NCBI RefSeq assembly: GCF_963676685.1
Contig: NC_092344.1
Span: forward strand, 101,896,749 to 101,960,748
Origin: Mytilus edulis
Lineage: Eukaryota > Mollusca > Bivalvia > Mytilida > Mytilidae
Reading direction: 5' to 3'
DNA: 64,000 nucleotides
In this document: piece by piece, positions 47,375-58,800 of the stretch
How positions within the stretch are numbered: position 1 is the first letter of the stretch
Layout of the letters: the number at the start of each line of letters is the position of its first letter
The notes under the pieces: generated by a model
Databases searched by the model: none
What the model was told of the DNA's origin: nothing
What the model saw: only the letters and a program-made list of their open reading frames with translations
Program-made: the position numbers and the translations under genes

Positions 47375-48059
47375 AGATGTCGTGATGGGAGACCAAAAGC
47401 CTTGTACCTTTTGAATGTCCAACAGACTTCTATGCTTGTTGTCGGATCTACAGGTTGTGGCAAAACATCCTTTGTTCAACGACTTCTTGAAAATGCAAAT
47501 GGAATGTTTAAAGTTCCCCCAGTGAGAGTTCTGTATTGTTATAGCTTTTGACAGGATAAATTTGAGACAATGATGCATACCGTTAAAAATATCTCCTTTC
47601 ATGAAGGATTACCCGATGAAAAAGAATTCAGTCCCTACAAAAAGGAACACACTGTATGTGTAATCGATGATTTGTTAGCAGATGCAAAAGATAACAAATT
47701 ACTACATCAGATGTTTTGTGTTCAACTTGGATCTCATCACAGTTTCACACCCATAATTTTTATCATACAAAATTTATTTCAAAATGGTAAAATTATGAGA
47801 TCCGTGAGTTTAAATTGTCACGTCTTTGTGTTGTTTAAAAACAAGAGAGATCAATTGTAAATCAAAACTCTCGCACGTCAAATGTATCCTGGAAAAGCTT
47901 CAATCTTAATAGACATATATATATAGTTATTCGAAAGCGACTGATGATGAGTTGTTTGGTTATTTAATTATTGATATTTCCCCGTCCTCACAAAAATATC
48001 AGTTGAGAACACAAATTTTCCCGGTTGAGGATGTAGTTATTTTCAAACCAAAAAAATTT
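47375..48059 (+). pseudogene. Polinton packaging ATPase (FtsK/HerA type), broken
   Basis: A Walker A motif GSTGCGKT is at 47444-47467 and a Walker B VIDDLL near 47660. Conserved phrases of this ATPase family follow: FHEGLP, GSHHSFTPIIFIIQNLF, SVSLNCHVFVLFKN, LARQMYPG and FGYLIIDISP. Family role: packaging of element DNA into capsids. In-frame stops occur at 47549 (TGA, where the family usually has Trp), 47858 (TAA) and 47924 (TAG), and there is a frameshift near 47940. The start codon is not obvious. No stop separates its end from the next small gene. Confidence 0.88.
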
Positions 48060-48260
48060 AAAATCAACTGTTCTGAAAAAGCACTACTTGATTTTCTACA
48101 ATATTCTTCTCATGTACTAGTTAGTGTTCTCATTAAAACTTTAGAAACGAAACAGCTTAGATGTGTGTTGGATATTATTTACAATGTGTTGAAAGGTGTT
48201 ATAAACATATCACAATCTGATAAAAAAAAACGTTTGCGAGAAAACAAGTCAAATATTTGA
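48048..48260 (+). pseudogene. Small Polinton-type protein after the ATPase, broken
   Basis: Encodes VLDIIYNVLKGVINISQSDK followed by KKRLRENKS, like a small conserved Polinton protein that usually follows the ATPase (pattern ...NVLKG.V.LS..QK..L...K). It has no Met start of its own and is fused in frame to the ATPase tail. Past the stop at 48260 the similarity seems to go on in another frame (RKTRLQKISNILPFL). Function of the family unknown to me. Confidence 0.6.
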
Positions 48261-48346
48261 TGAAGGGTTAAATGTTAATCAGCGAAAAACAAGATTGCAA
48301 AAGATATCCAACATTCTACCATTTCTAATCAGTACACATTTTCAAC

Positions 48347-48741
48347 ATGCGTCAAGAATTAATACTGATACCAAAAGATAAACACAAACAATTAATTAAA
48401 ACTGAAATAAAATTCAGAATTGAAAGCAAGGGAAATAAGACTTCCGACGAGGAAGATTCGATCAACCATCCACCAAAACAAATTGAAGATACCACTCCAC
48501 CTATAGCTGACCGTGAAAATAAACAAGCGGATGATATGTTACAAGAAGGCGGAGCATTTGACGACAGAACACACCTATCAAATTTAGAAACGCCTGTAGA
48601 TGTAAAGGGGTAGAGACTACCTTTACTACTACTAAAGAGAGAGTTAAGATGACACCGCTTACTTTCCTTAAGCGATCGAAACAACAAAGAAACAAGAGCG
48701 AACGAAGTGTACGAACTAAATGGTTAACATTCCGATTTTAG
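48347..48741 (+). pseudogene. Second small Polinton-type protein, probably frameshifted
   Basis: An ORF at 48347-48613 begins MRQELILIPKDKHKQLI, resembling the (M)xxxMILIPKEKYERL start of a small Polinton protein that precedes the polymerase, and then has an acidic low-complexity middle. After its stop, another frame gives a basic tail ending RTKWLTF at about 48735, which fits the usual C-terminus, so a frameshift near 48610 is likely. Role unknown; in such elements it lies between the ATPase and polymerase. Confidence 0.5.
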
Positions 48742-48766
48742 TTACTGATATTTTTGGTGGTTGACA

Positions 48767-50464
48767 ATGGATGAACTTATAGCTGACTTGTGTGAAAAGT
48801 ATCCAAACGATAACACTGAACTTAAAAATGAAATACAAACACTAAAACATAAACTAGATGAAAACTTTAAGTCGCAGACTGTTTGAAAATATTCAGCAAC
48901 CACTCAAATCTGAAGAAGCATCGAAAGAAATGTGGTATCAAACATATACATGCAAACATTGTAGTGCAAAGTTTAAAAACTGTAGTGACTTGTTTGAACA
49001 CGCCAACACTCATCATCCTTTACCAAACAATCAAAGTCAAACAGGTAGTGGTAATGTTTCGAAAAGTGTACAGAAACAAAACGTTCGCAAAACTAAAAAA
49101 TAAAGATACAGCTGCTCTAGATGATGTTTCAAACAGACATACAATATACCCGTTATATACGTTGGTTGGAGAAGAAAAATACGATTTGCTTACATTTTTC
49201 ACTGACGTCAGAGATGATATTGTTAAACATTTACAAGCTAAAAGACAAAAGCTCAACCATCTCAAATACTATATTTCAATAAAAGTACAAATGAGTCGAC
49301 AAAAGGAAGATGGAGTAATGGAAACTACTGAACCGCATTTTTGCAGCAAAATTGACCATATTTTGACGGCCGAGGATGTGCACGAAGAACATCACCTAAA
49401 CGCATCCTTCCAGAAAATGTTCAAATCATTCGATGAATTCATTCGAAGAGGTTCATCCTGGACATTGAAAAAGATTATACACATGGACTTATCTACAGGA
49501 AAATACAGCCCTATCGGTGGAAAATCTTTCTTTCCACTACCACTTTCTCTAAGTAAGACTGGTGCAGTGTTGAATATTCAAAATAAAGATGATAAATGTT
49601 TTGTGTACTCTATCTTAGCATCCATCGATCCTCATTCGATAAATCCTCAGAGAGTGAGCCACTATGTTGATCATGAAAAAGAATTAGATATGAGGGGTAT
49701 AGAACTTCCCGTTACACCTCAAGTTTATCCAAATTTGAAACCCAGAATAAGATAAGCGTAAATGCTATCGGATATCAAGACGGAGATCTATTTCCGCTAT
49801 ATATGAGCAAATTAAAAGGGGGGAACATCAAACATGAAGTTGACTTATTGTATATCACAAAAGGAACACAAAAACATTGGTGTCTTATAAGGAATCTGAA
49901 TCGACTTTTGTACAAAGTAAAAAGTAAAGGTAGAACTTATCAATTTTGTAGACGATGTTTTCAAGGGTTTACCTCTAAAAAGGTTCTACAAAAACACAGT
50001 GAATATTGTAACAAACATGACATACAACACACAATAATTCCAACTGCGGGATTTTACAGTTGAATCAGTATGGGAAGAAACTAACCGTACCATGTATTTG
50101 CTATGCTTATTTTGAAACTTTCTTAACAAGTATGAAGACGTGTTACCCCAACCCCGATGAATCTTCTACCACTGCGAGCGCAAGTCTCCAACCCTGCGGA
50201 TTTGGATACAAAGTAGTTTGTACAGTTGATGATCGATACACCAAAGAAACCAAAATTTATCGAAGGCCAAATGTGAGTAAAACGTTTCTTGAATGTCTTT
50301 TGCAGGAAGAAAGAGAAATTCAGGAAATATTAGAAAACAAAATCAAAGAACCCTTGCAAGTGACAGTTGATGATGAAATTGCTTTCAATCAAGCTGTAAA
50401 ATGTCATATTTGCGATTGCAGTTTTGATGAGTCGACGATTCGAGTGCGTGATCATTGCCACGTG
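48767..50464 (+). pseudogene. Polinton family B DNA polymerase, N-terminal part, broken
   Basis: It begins MDELIADLCEKYPNDN (48767), followed in shifting frames by a finger-like block (FSNHSNLKKHRKKC, about 48886), a C2H2 finger (YTCKHCSAKFKNCSDLFEH, 48945), the conserved pre-exonuclease region (FDEFIRRGSSWTLKKI, 49430; TGAVLNIQNKDDKCFVYSIL, 49560), CLIRNLNRLLY, a second zinc-finger region (CRRCFQGF...HSEYC) and the start of the exonuclease. At least four frameshifts (near 48880, 48940, 49100, 49755) and another near 50060 break it. Motif Exo I, usually YADFE, reads YAYFE, so the catalytic Asp is lost. The sequence ends at RDHCH, before any polymerase palm motif, where the DNA reads CAC/GTGAGT. 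Confidence 0.88.
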
Positions 50465-50650
50465 AGTATATAGAATTGTCATAAATCAAGTCAACCATTT
50501 TCTCAAATCGACACACAAACATTTGCATTTCGACTTCGTCCATCGTGATATGACACTGATCTCGAATGAATACTATTATAAGACCTACTTATTGTACATA
50601 TTGTTAACTTGTTCTTGTCCTGAATATGCATGAAATATTTGCCACTGGAC

Positions 50651-50781
50651 GTTAAGCAACCAACAATCAATCTATCAATTTCCCCTCCCCCTTTTTTTGG
50701 GGTTGTTTTTGCTCAGTTTTATTACTTTTGAATCAGTTTGTGCATTACGTACTGTTTTCGTACCACACAAAACACACTACT
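50651..50781 (-). repeat. Right terminal inverted repeat of the Polinton
   Basis: Reverse complement of the left TIR; ends ...CCACACAAAACACACTACT at 50781. The poly-C/T tract at 50683-50700 corresponds to the left poly-A/G tract. Confidence 0.85.
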
Positions 50782-50787
50782 CACTTT
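50782..50787. repeat. Right 6-bp target-site duplication of the Polinton
   Basis: CACTTT immediately outside the right terminus, identical to 43789-43794. Confidence 0.85.
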
Positions 50788-51720
50788 GGTTCTCTAAATA
50801 AATGAACAACAAGAAGAGATTATTAGTCAACTTTGTGATTACTGCACTAAATGTGGTTATTGGTATATTTGACTTGGAAATCCCCACTAGGGGCTACACT
50901 AATAGCACATTTTCAGGTGCGGATCCAAGAATTTGAAAAGATGAGGGCCTAGCTAGCCAATTTTGGACTGTAGCGATACAATGGGTTGGTGGGCTCGATC
51001 CCTGCCCTCCCTTTAGTCCACCTCTGTTTTAAATATGTAGCAAATAAAAGTAAACGAAATAATAGATTTTTTTATATTAAGGGCTAGTTCCGTATTTGTT
51101 ATTTGCGCATTTGTAACTTATCGTATGAGAATCGGGCGTGTAGTGAGAGTTCCACGGTCCCTTTACAAGTTAAGAACTCATGCAACAACTCGTTGGTTGC
51201 CAGTTGCAGGTCAAAATTAATTTCTGTCCTTATCCAATATGCCCTCATTTTCCAGTGGGGGTCTTAAGTTTGGCGACTTTCGTCCGGCTTAAGGGTTTCT
51301 ATTACAGGACCTCCCTATTGTATTAATTTATTTTTCATTTGATATCGTCCTGAACATGCATATTTCATGAACGTTCAGGACGATATCAAATTAACAATAA
51401 ATACAAAAGGACGTTCCTGTAATAGAATCCGTTCAGGATGAACTTTGAGGTCTGCAAACTTTAGATCGTCACTGGAAAATGATGGTATATTTTGACACAC
51501 TTTGATTCTCTTAAATAAATGAACAGCAAGCAGAAATTATTTGTCAACTTTGTGATTACTGCTTTAACTGTGGAATATATGTCTGTATATTGGACAGTCT
51601 TGGATACCTCCACAAATAGCTTCAATTATGGTACATTTTTCATCGGCAGGTGCGGCTCCAGGAATTTGAAAAGGTGAAGGCTTAGTAAATTTTCTTTCGT
51701 TTCGTTCCGTTCTTATTCCG
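50788..51720. repeat. Duplicated block next to the Polinton
   Basis: About 200 bases at 50782-50980 recur with substitutions at 51490-51690 (CTCT-AAATAAATGAAC, GTCAACTTTGTGATTACTGC, GGAATTTGAAAAG). Between them is a short inverted repeat about GAACGTCCTT/AGGACGTTC and GATATCGTCCTGAACATGCA with its complement at 51376-51391. Confidence 0.75.
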
Positions 51721-51924
51721 TTTCGCATTTTAGTCCTTTCCGTTTTCCAGGCTACATTTTATTAAAAAATCTAAACTTAGTGATCAAAAACTGTAGTTCA
51801 GTTGAGTATTGGTAAAGTTTGCTTAAATATCTAAACTATTTAATTTTTAAACATAGTTAATAATTCAAAAATTGTAATTATTTGGTGAAATTTTTCAAAA
51901 TTAAAAAAAAATTATACATGTAAA

Positions 51925-52206
51925 ATTGAGAATGGAAATGGGGAATGTGTCAAAGAGACAACAACCCGACCAAATAAAAAACAACAGCAGAGGGTCACCA
52001 ACAGGTCTTCAATGTAGCGAGAAATTCCCGCACCCGGAGTCGTCCTTCAGCTGGCCCCATAACAAATATATAGTAGCCCAGTGATAATGAACGCCATACT
52101 AATTTCCAAATTGTACACAAGAAACTAAAATTAAAATAATACAAGACTAACAAAGGCCAGAGGCTCCTGACTTGGGACAGGCGCAAAAATGCGGCGGGGT
52201 TAAACA
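51925..52206 (-). repeat. 3'-UTR copy of the Penelope-like element
   Basis: Read on minus it contains AACCCCGCCGCATTTTTGCG, CCTGTCCCAAGTCAGGAGCC, TCTGGCCTTTGTTAGTCTTG and the terminal CCCCATTTCCATTCTCAATT, matching 1630-1915. Coding sequence is absent: a strongly 5'-truncated insertion. Confidence 0.85.
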
Positions 52207-52858
52207 TGTACATACAATACATACAACACGTTATGCGAGCAACTACAAAAGTGATTCTGTATATATTGGTGGGGGATAGTACTATTCAATATATAGTGTA
52301 CATATATTCTTGCAATCATGGTGGTGGTTTTTTTTCTACATGCCGTAAACATACTGTAGCGGTGTGATTGTCCTTCAAAGGATGTGAAGATTTGGAAGAA
52401 GAAGATAAAAAAAATCCAAAAAACAAAAATTTGAAAACTTTTTAATATTTTGAATTGTTAAGTGCTACACGGACTGCAGTCTGAAAAAAAACCAACCCAC
52501 ACTTTCCACTTGCCTACAAACGCAAGTGGATAGTCGTGAGGGGTTATATTTAATCTGACTTGTCTCATTTGTGGTCACACTCAACTAGTAAAATATCATG
52601 ACAATTTTCATAATTTAATTTTTGAATTTTTAGTCACAATGTAAATCATTGCAATGTCTATAAACTATCTCTAGTATATCTGTGACATTTTCATTTATTG
52701 AATATGTCAAATTCATGCCTTTTTAGGGTTTTATCTTGAATAAATATATATTTAGGTACGAACGAAATTATGTGGCGAATGTTCGCTATTAACCGGCAGG
52801 AAACCAGTTTGTAATTTGATGGTAACCAGTCGCAGTTCCGGTTATCTCAAAACTCAAA

Positions 52859-55800
52859 ATGAGCTTCATACGACCTTATACTGAGGTCTTCAGGAGCTTC
52901 GGGCGAATAATTAAACAGAATGGAGGCATTATGAGTTCAGTTAAAACAATGTTTTAGTTAGTATTTATTTAAATATGCATGGAGATTTAAATAAAAGGTC
53001 ATATGAATCACATAATCATAAGGTCTATAATTTTACTTGACATTGATTGACCCAAACAAAAATAAACCACAATTTTGTATGTGTGTAATCATTTAAAAGG
53101 CGTGAATGATGTACAGGCTTTCGAAATGGAAAGGTCACCCAATTTTCCCTCTGTCTTGTCTCTTTAATTTTAAATCAAACATATGGACACCAACTGTATA
53201 ATGTTTTACACCTACATTTTTTAATGAGTATGTACATAGTGTAACCGGAGAGCATGAATTTCATTGCAAAATTGCATTTCTCCACTGGGAATCGAACCCG
53301 TGACATCTGTGTTACAAGGCAGTTCATTAACCGACTGAGCTTAAGAAGTACTTCCTTAGCTCAACCGCTTACGGCTGATAAAGTATCTATTAAGTTTTCT
53401 AAGGGAAGCAATCCTGGCACAATAGTCAAACAGGCACATCCATCAGGAGTGTACCCATTAAATAAAACCAAATGTAATTTAAACATAAAGGTTTTTTTTG
53501 GGGTCAAAATATTGTTCTCTTAATCCTTATTCTGACGAGACCCCCCCCCCCCCCCTCTTTATTATCAAATCCTGTATCCATTCAAAATTGCATGATGATC
53601 ATCAAAATCTGTAAAAGGGTTCAACCTAAATTTTAACCACCTATGTATGTGAAACTCAAAATGAATGTTACTTAATTACTTCTGTATATAAAGGTTCAAT
53701 GAAGGTGCTACCACTTAGGCTTTAAAACATTTTCCTGCTCCACAGTTTTGTCATATAGTAATGAACCATATTAAAGGAGTATTAGCTGTGAAAGTCATAT
53801 TCACCAATTTTACTCAAATTCTTATATTTGATTTATAACATACTAATTGTATCTCCAAGTTACAAATAGGTCCAAAAGAAACAATTTACAATGCATGGGC
53901 TCTCTTAGCATTTTGTACATATTTTAGATCGACCACCATTTAATTATCTATTGAGATGACTTCCTACCATCATATAACCACATATATATATATGAATTTG
54001 TAATCTGTCTCCAACTAAGGGGTGAAATCGAATACAAATTCAACTAGGGTTAGAGTATAGGCTTGCAAGTCAATAATTCATCAGTGATGTTTTAGCTTTT
54101 TTGACAAATTTTGGCCCAACAAACTGCTTATAAAACACAATATTATTTAAATATTCAGCTTTTATTAATACTTTACACAAAAAGAATTGTATTTTGATTG
54201 TTTGTCTAAATCGTACATGTAGCTTATTTTATTTTATTTAGCAAGCATTGATGTGTTCCTTGATTGCTTGAAAAAAACCAAATAAAGTTGTAATGTCCTG
54301 ATATTATAGATATATTGTCTTAAGAAGGGTGGAATTGTTTTTATAGGGACATTGCAACATTTTTTCAGGGTATTTATAAGATAATTTAACAAATTTTTTT
54401 AGTTTTTGAAGTACAGAGAATTTTTGTCTAAATTGTACATGTAGCTAATGCCCCTTTAATGTGCATTATTTGGATGGAAAGTTGGCTCATTGGCACTCAC
54501 ACCACATCTTCCTATATCTATTAACAAGAATTGATGTGTACCTTGATTGCTTAAAAAAAAGAAAATTAAGCTGTAATGTCCTGAAATTACCGGTATAGAA
54601 TATAGATATATATAATATTGTCTTTAAAATTATGGAATTGTTTTTATTGGGACATGCAACATTTATCAGGGACCTGGGTATTTAACATAATTTCGTGTAT
54701 TTGAAGTACAGGGAATTGACAAATGTGACTGTTTAATACAAAACATAATTTACTTTTAGTATAGACACCTTGCAACGCTTTAAGGCATGGCAGGACATAT
54801 ATGTAGAAAGAGTACAATTTAAATGCAGTTTTAGAGATTTAAAATCTTTCCAGGCTTTTAATGCCTTTTTTAGCTCACCTGGCCCATAGGGCCAAGTGAG
54901 CTTTTCTCATCACGTAGTGTCCGTCGTCTGTCGTCATCATTAACTTTTACAAAAATCTTCTCCTCTGAAACTACTGGACCAAATTTAACCAAACTTGGCC
55001 ACAATCATCATTGGGGTATCTATACTAGTCAACAAAAGAAACGATACACGACTTTGAAATAAAATTTATCAAAAAGTATTAAATATAAAAAAAAATGAGA
55101 TACACTATTTTAAAAAGCTTTCATTTGCAATGTATTCACATGTGATAATGAAACTCAAAACTTGTCAGAAAGCATCTAAATTCAGTGTAAACGATCGTAG
55201 GGTGCAAATTAGTTTTGCAGAAAGTTGAATAAAAAATCGACACATAATTTTCTAAGTTCTAAATAAAATTTCTAATTTGTTTTAAAATATTCAATATGCT
55301 AATCAAGTAATGTTCATGTGGTAAGTAATGAGTTGAAATATTGTTTTTTTCAAATTTTTGGGAAAAATGTGTTTTTTGAAATCTCAAAAAATCCAAAAAA
55401 ATATTTTTTTATTTTCGTCTCAAATCAATGCTTTAGATATGAAAACAACACACTGTAAATTTGGAACCTTTCGGATAAGTTTTAAGATTGTTACCGCTTT
55501 TTGAATATCACTTTACACAAACTGTCTATGGTAAATCAGTTGATAATGTATACATTTTAACGATTTCTTGTGGGGACAAACTTTGCTTAACAAATAAACG
55601 AAGAAACTGTATGATTATTAAAAACAATTTGATGGCAAACACTGTCTTTACCTTTAAATAAGAGGTTGGCATCATTATTTGGAACTTCTTTTTTTAAAAA
55701 TTGTCGTTTTATGTAAATTTTGTAAAAAACAAAAAATCGCGAAAAAAACGTCACGAAAGGAAAAAATATATTTTTTTTAACGGATTTATATTTCCATAAT

Positions 55801-58800
55801 GATTCAGTATTACTTCTTTCAATATTGGTCCATTGAATGGAAAACTTTATCTTTAATTTGAAAAAAAGTCTTGTATCGTTTCTTTTGTTGACCAGTATAG
55901 TTTCAAAAATGTGTCTGCTGACCCGGCCAACCAAACAAGATGGCCACCATGGCTAAAAATAGAACATACTGGTAAAATGTAGTTTTTGGCTTAAAACTCT
56001 GAAACCAAAGCATTATTATAAAGCAAATCTGACTTAAGGGTAAAATTGTTTATCAGGTCAAAATCTATCTGCCCTGAAATTTTCAGATAAATTGGAAAAC
56101 CGGTTGTTGGGTTGCTGCTCCTGAATTGGTAATTTTAAGGAAATTTTGCCGTTTTTGGTTATTATCTTGAATATTATTATAGATAAAGATAAATTGTAAA
56201 CAGCAATAATGTTCATTAAAGTAAGATCTACAAAAAGGTTAACATGACCAAAATGGTCAGTTTACCCCTTAAGGAGTTAATGCCCTTTATAGTCATTTTT
56301 TACCAATTTTTCGTTCATTTTTGTAATCTTTTACAAAAATCTTCTCCTCTGAAACTACTGGGTCAAATTAAACAAAATTTATCCACAATCATAAATAGGG
56401 TATCTAGTTTTAAAAATGTGGGTGGTGACCCAGCCAACCAATCAAGATGGCCACCACGGCTAAAAATAGAACATAGGGGAAAATGTAGATTTTGGCTTAT
56501 AACTCTGAAACCAAAGCGTTTAGAGCAAATCTGACAGGGTTAATTTGTTTATCAAATCAATATCTATCTGCTATGAAATTTTCAGATGAATTGGACAACT
56601 GGTTGTTGGGTTGCTGCACCCTAGTTGGTAATTTTTAAGGAAATTTACGGTTTTTGGTTATTATCTTGAATACTATTATAGATAGAGACAAACTGTAAAG
56701 AGCAATAATGTTCAGCAAAGTAAGATCTAATAATAAGTCAACATGACTACAATGGTCAGTTGACCCCTTAAGGAGTTATTGTCCTTTATAGTCAATTTTT
56801 AACAATTTTCATTAAACTGGTAAATTTTTGTAAGTTTTTACAAAATATTTTCCTCTGTATCTAAAGGGCCAAGTCTCTAGTTTGTTTAAGCCAGCAGAAA
56901 CAGGTATAAAGCTTGGGATATTTGAATGCAACACCTGTTTGTAATGCAATTTCTCTTTTATTAAAGTATATGCATTTATAAAAAATGATATGCATTAACA
57001 CTAAATGGAAATTAATTTTCATAAAATGTAATATTAAAATAACTTGTTTTAATAAACACTTTTGTAAAGTTGACGTTACAAAGTCAATGTTAATATGCAC
57101 TCTTAAAATATGCAAAGCAAAATATGCCTTAACAGTGGCAGATCCATACAGTTTCATAAGTGGGGGCCCACTGACTGCCTAAGAGGGGGCCAGCTCCGGT
57201 CACACTTAAGTGATTCCCAATATAATCAACCAATTTTTTTCTAGATAAGGGGGGGGGGGGGGGGCCTGGGCCTCCCCTAAATCCGCCTCTGCTTTATTAC
57301 TTACTTTTCCAAATACATTGTCAGTTGAAATTTGTGTGTACCATATTAAAACCACCAAAATTCACATTTTAATGTTTGTTAGTGGTGGTAATATTTATAA
57401 GATGATATTACATATATATGTGCTAATCTTCAGTTTTGTATCCTTGTAGTACTGATGATCTCAAAGAAGGAACATTAAAAGGCACAGATAAATATGGAAA
57501 CAACTATTATGAAAATAACAAGTATTTCATAGGTTAGTTGATTAATGGACATTAGGGAAATGTATTTCCAAGTTAGATTTAAAGATTACTTTTCCTAAGA
57601 TAAAGTACAGACATGATGGATTCCTAGTTCAAGATAATCATCAGGCAAATGTCAGATGAAAAAAATATTTTGTATGAAGGGAGATTTAGGGTGTAAACGA
57701 GACAGCAACACAATTAAACCTTTAATTTGATTTTTTTATCCAATGGGAAACAACTACTAGGTAAGATAAATGTTGGTCCCTTTCTTATCAGTTCATGAGT
57801 CACAACCATGGTGTATTATGCAGGGATGATAATAATTTCACTTCTTATTAGAGCATCACATATTTATGGTAAAAAGGAGATCACAAAAACAGGTGGTTAT
57901 GCAGTTAAAAAAATTCAATTTGAATGACATTTACATGTACATAGAGGTATGCCTAGAACTGTATAATCATGATTTAATGCTACATTTTTGAATTGCAGGT
58001 AGAAACCGTTGGATTGTTTATAATAGAAATCAAGGATTTTGCTATGATTCATCTCAGATTCCTGCAGAGTGGTAAGTAAAAATCATCCCATACAGATCAA
58101 TTAAACTAAATTCACTTTTCTTTAAGTTGTAGAATTTTACATAGCAGAGATTTAAGTGTTAGCCGTGACCATCCGTCTGTCTATACGTATGTATGGACCA
58201 AAATAAGTTTTAGTTCTCTTATTTGGTTTGCATTGATCAACCAAATGTTATGAAACTTATACACAATGCTTACCGTATTACCACAAAACCCAGATCAAGT
58301 TCAATTTTGGTGGTGCCACTTTTATTGGTCTAGAGTTATGCCCCTCTAGAAAGTTATATGTGATTAGGGCATCATCTGGACATAGACTCCATTTATTTTT
58401 AATTAGGATTTAGTTAAATCACCTCCAGCTTTTTTCTGCAAGCTCGGTAAAACATTATGGTATGTTAAAATATGCAAAAGCACCTGATTTAACCATCTTC
58501 ACTAACCCAGGGTTACTATCCAGTCCCCTTCTCACCACCCTTTGCAGATTATGCCAACATTTGTGATTTCAATGCTGCACCATCGGTAGATAGAAGTGAT
58601 GCCATACTGACATCATCATTCTTGACCACTTGAACTCTCTTCAGTGTAGAGGTGTAAAACTGGTTATGTCAAGTGTCTACAAATTTCCTCAAGCAGGAAC
58701 TAAAAATATATGTTGTCATCCATCATTTGCACGAAAAACATACCCAGGAACTTCAATTAGTTAATTAAGAACTTTAAAATTTGTTCTGTGTTTTGGAGAT

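Larger units (their letters stand above)
43795..50781 (+). mobile_element. Degraded Maverick/Polinton (virus-like DNA transposon)
   Basis: A 6,987-bp element. Both ends read AGTAGTGTGTTTTGTGTGGT inward, giving 5'-AG...CT-3' termini, and identical 6-bp CACTTT flanks lie outside; both are Polinton hallmarks. Left TIR is 43795-44084 (with 152 extra bases at 43825-43976), right TIR 50651-50781. Contents on plus: a PC4-like spliced gene, an unknown ORF, and broken copies of a packaging ATPase, two small Polinton-type proteins and the start of DNA polymerase B. Integrase, cysteine protease, and major and minor capsid genes are absent, so this is an internally deleted, immobile copy. The inner part of the TIR resembles a repeat fragment at about 10199. 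Confidence 0.85.

Noticed and set aside
48352-48695. Minus-strand ORFs of 111 and 64 codons in the Polinton
   Set aside because: Shadows of the plus-strand small protein; all recognisable element genes are on plus.
53270-53350. Functional tRNA-Thr gene on minus
   Set aside because: A and B boxes are present, but the acceptor and anticodon stems do not fold properly; SINE head more likely.
55587-55934. 115-codon minus ORF
   Set aside because: It crosses the right end of the TA-flanked element into a different repeat; no domain.
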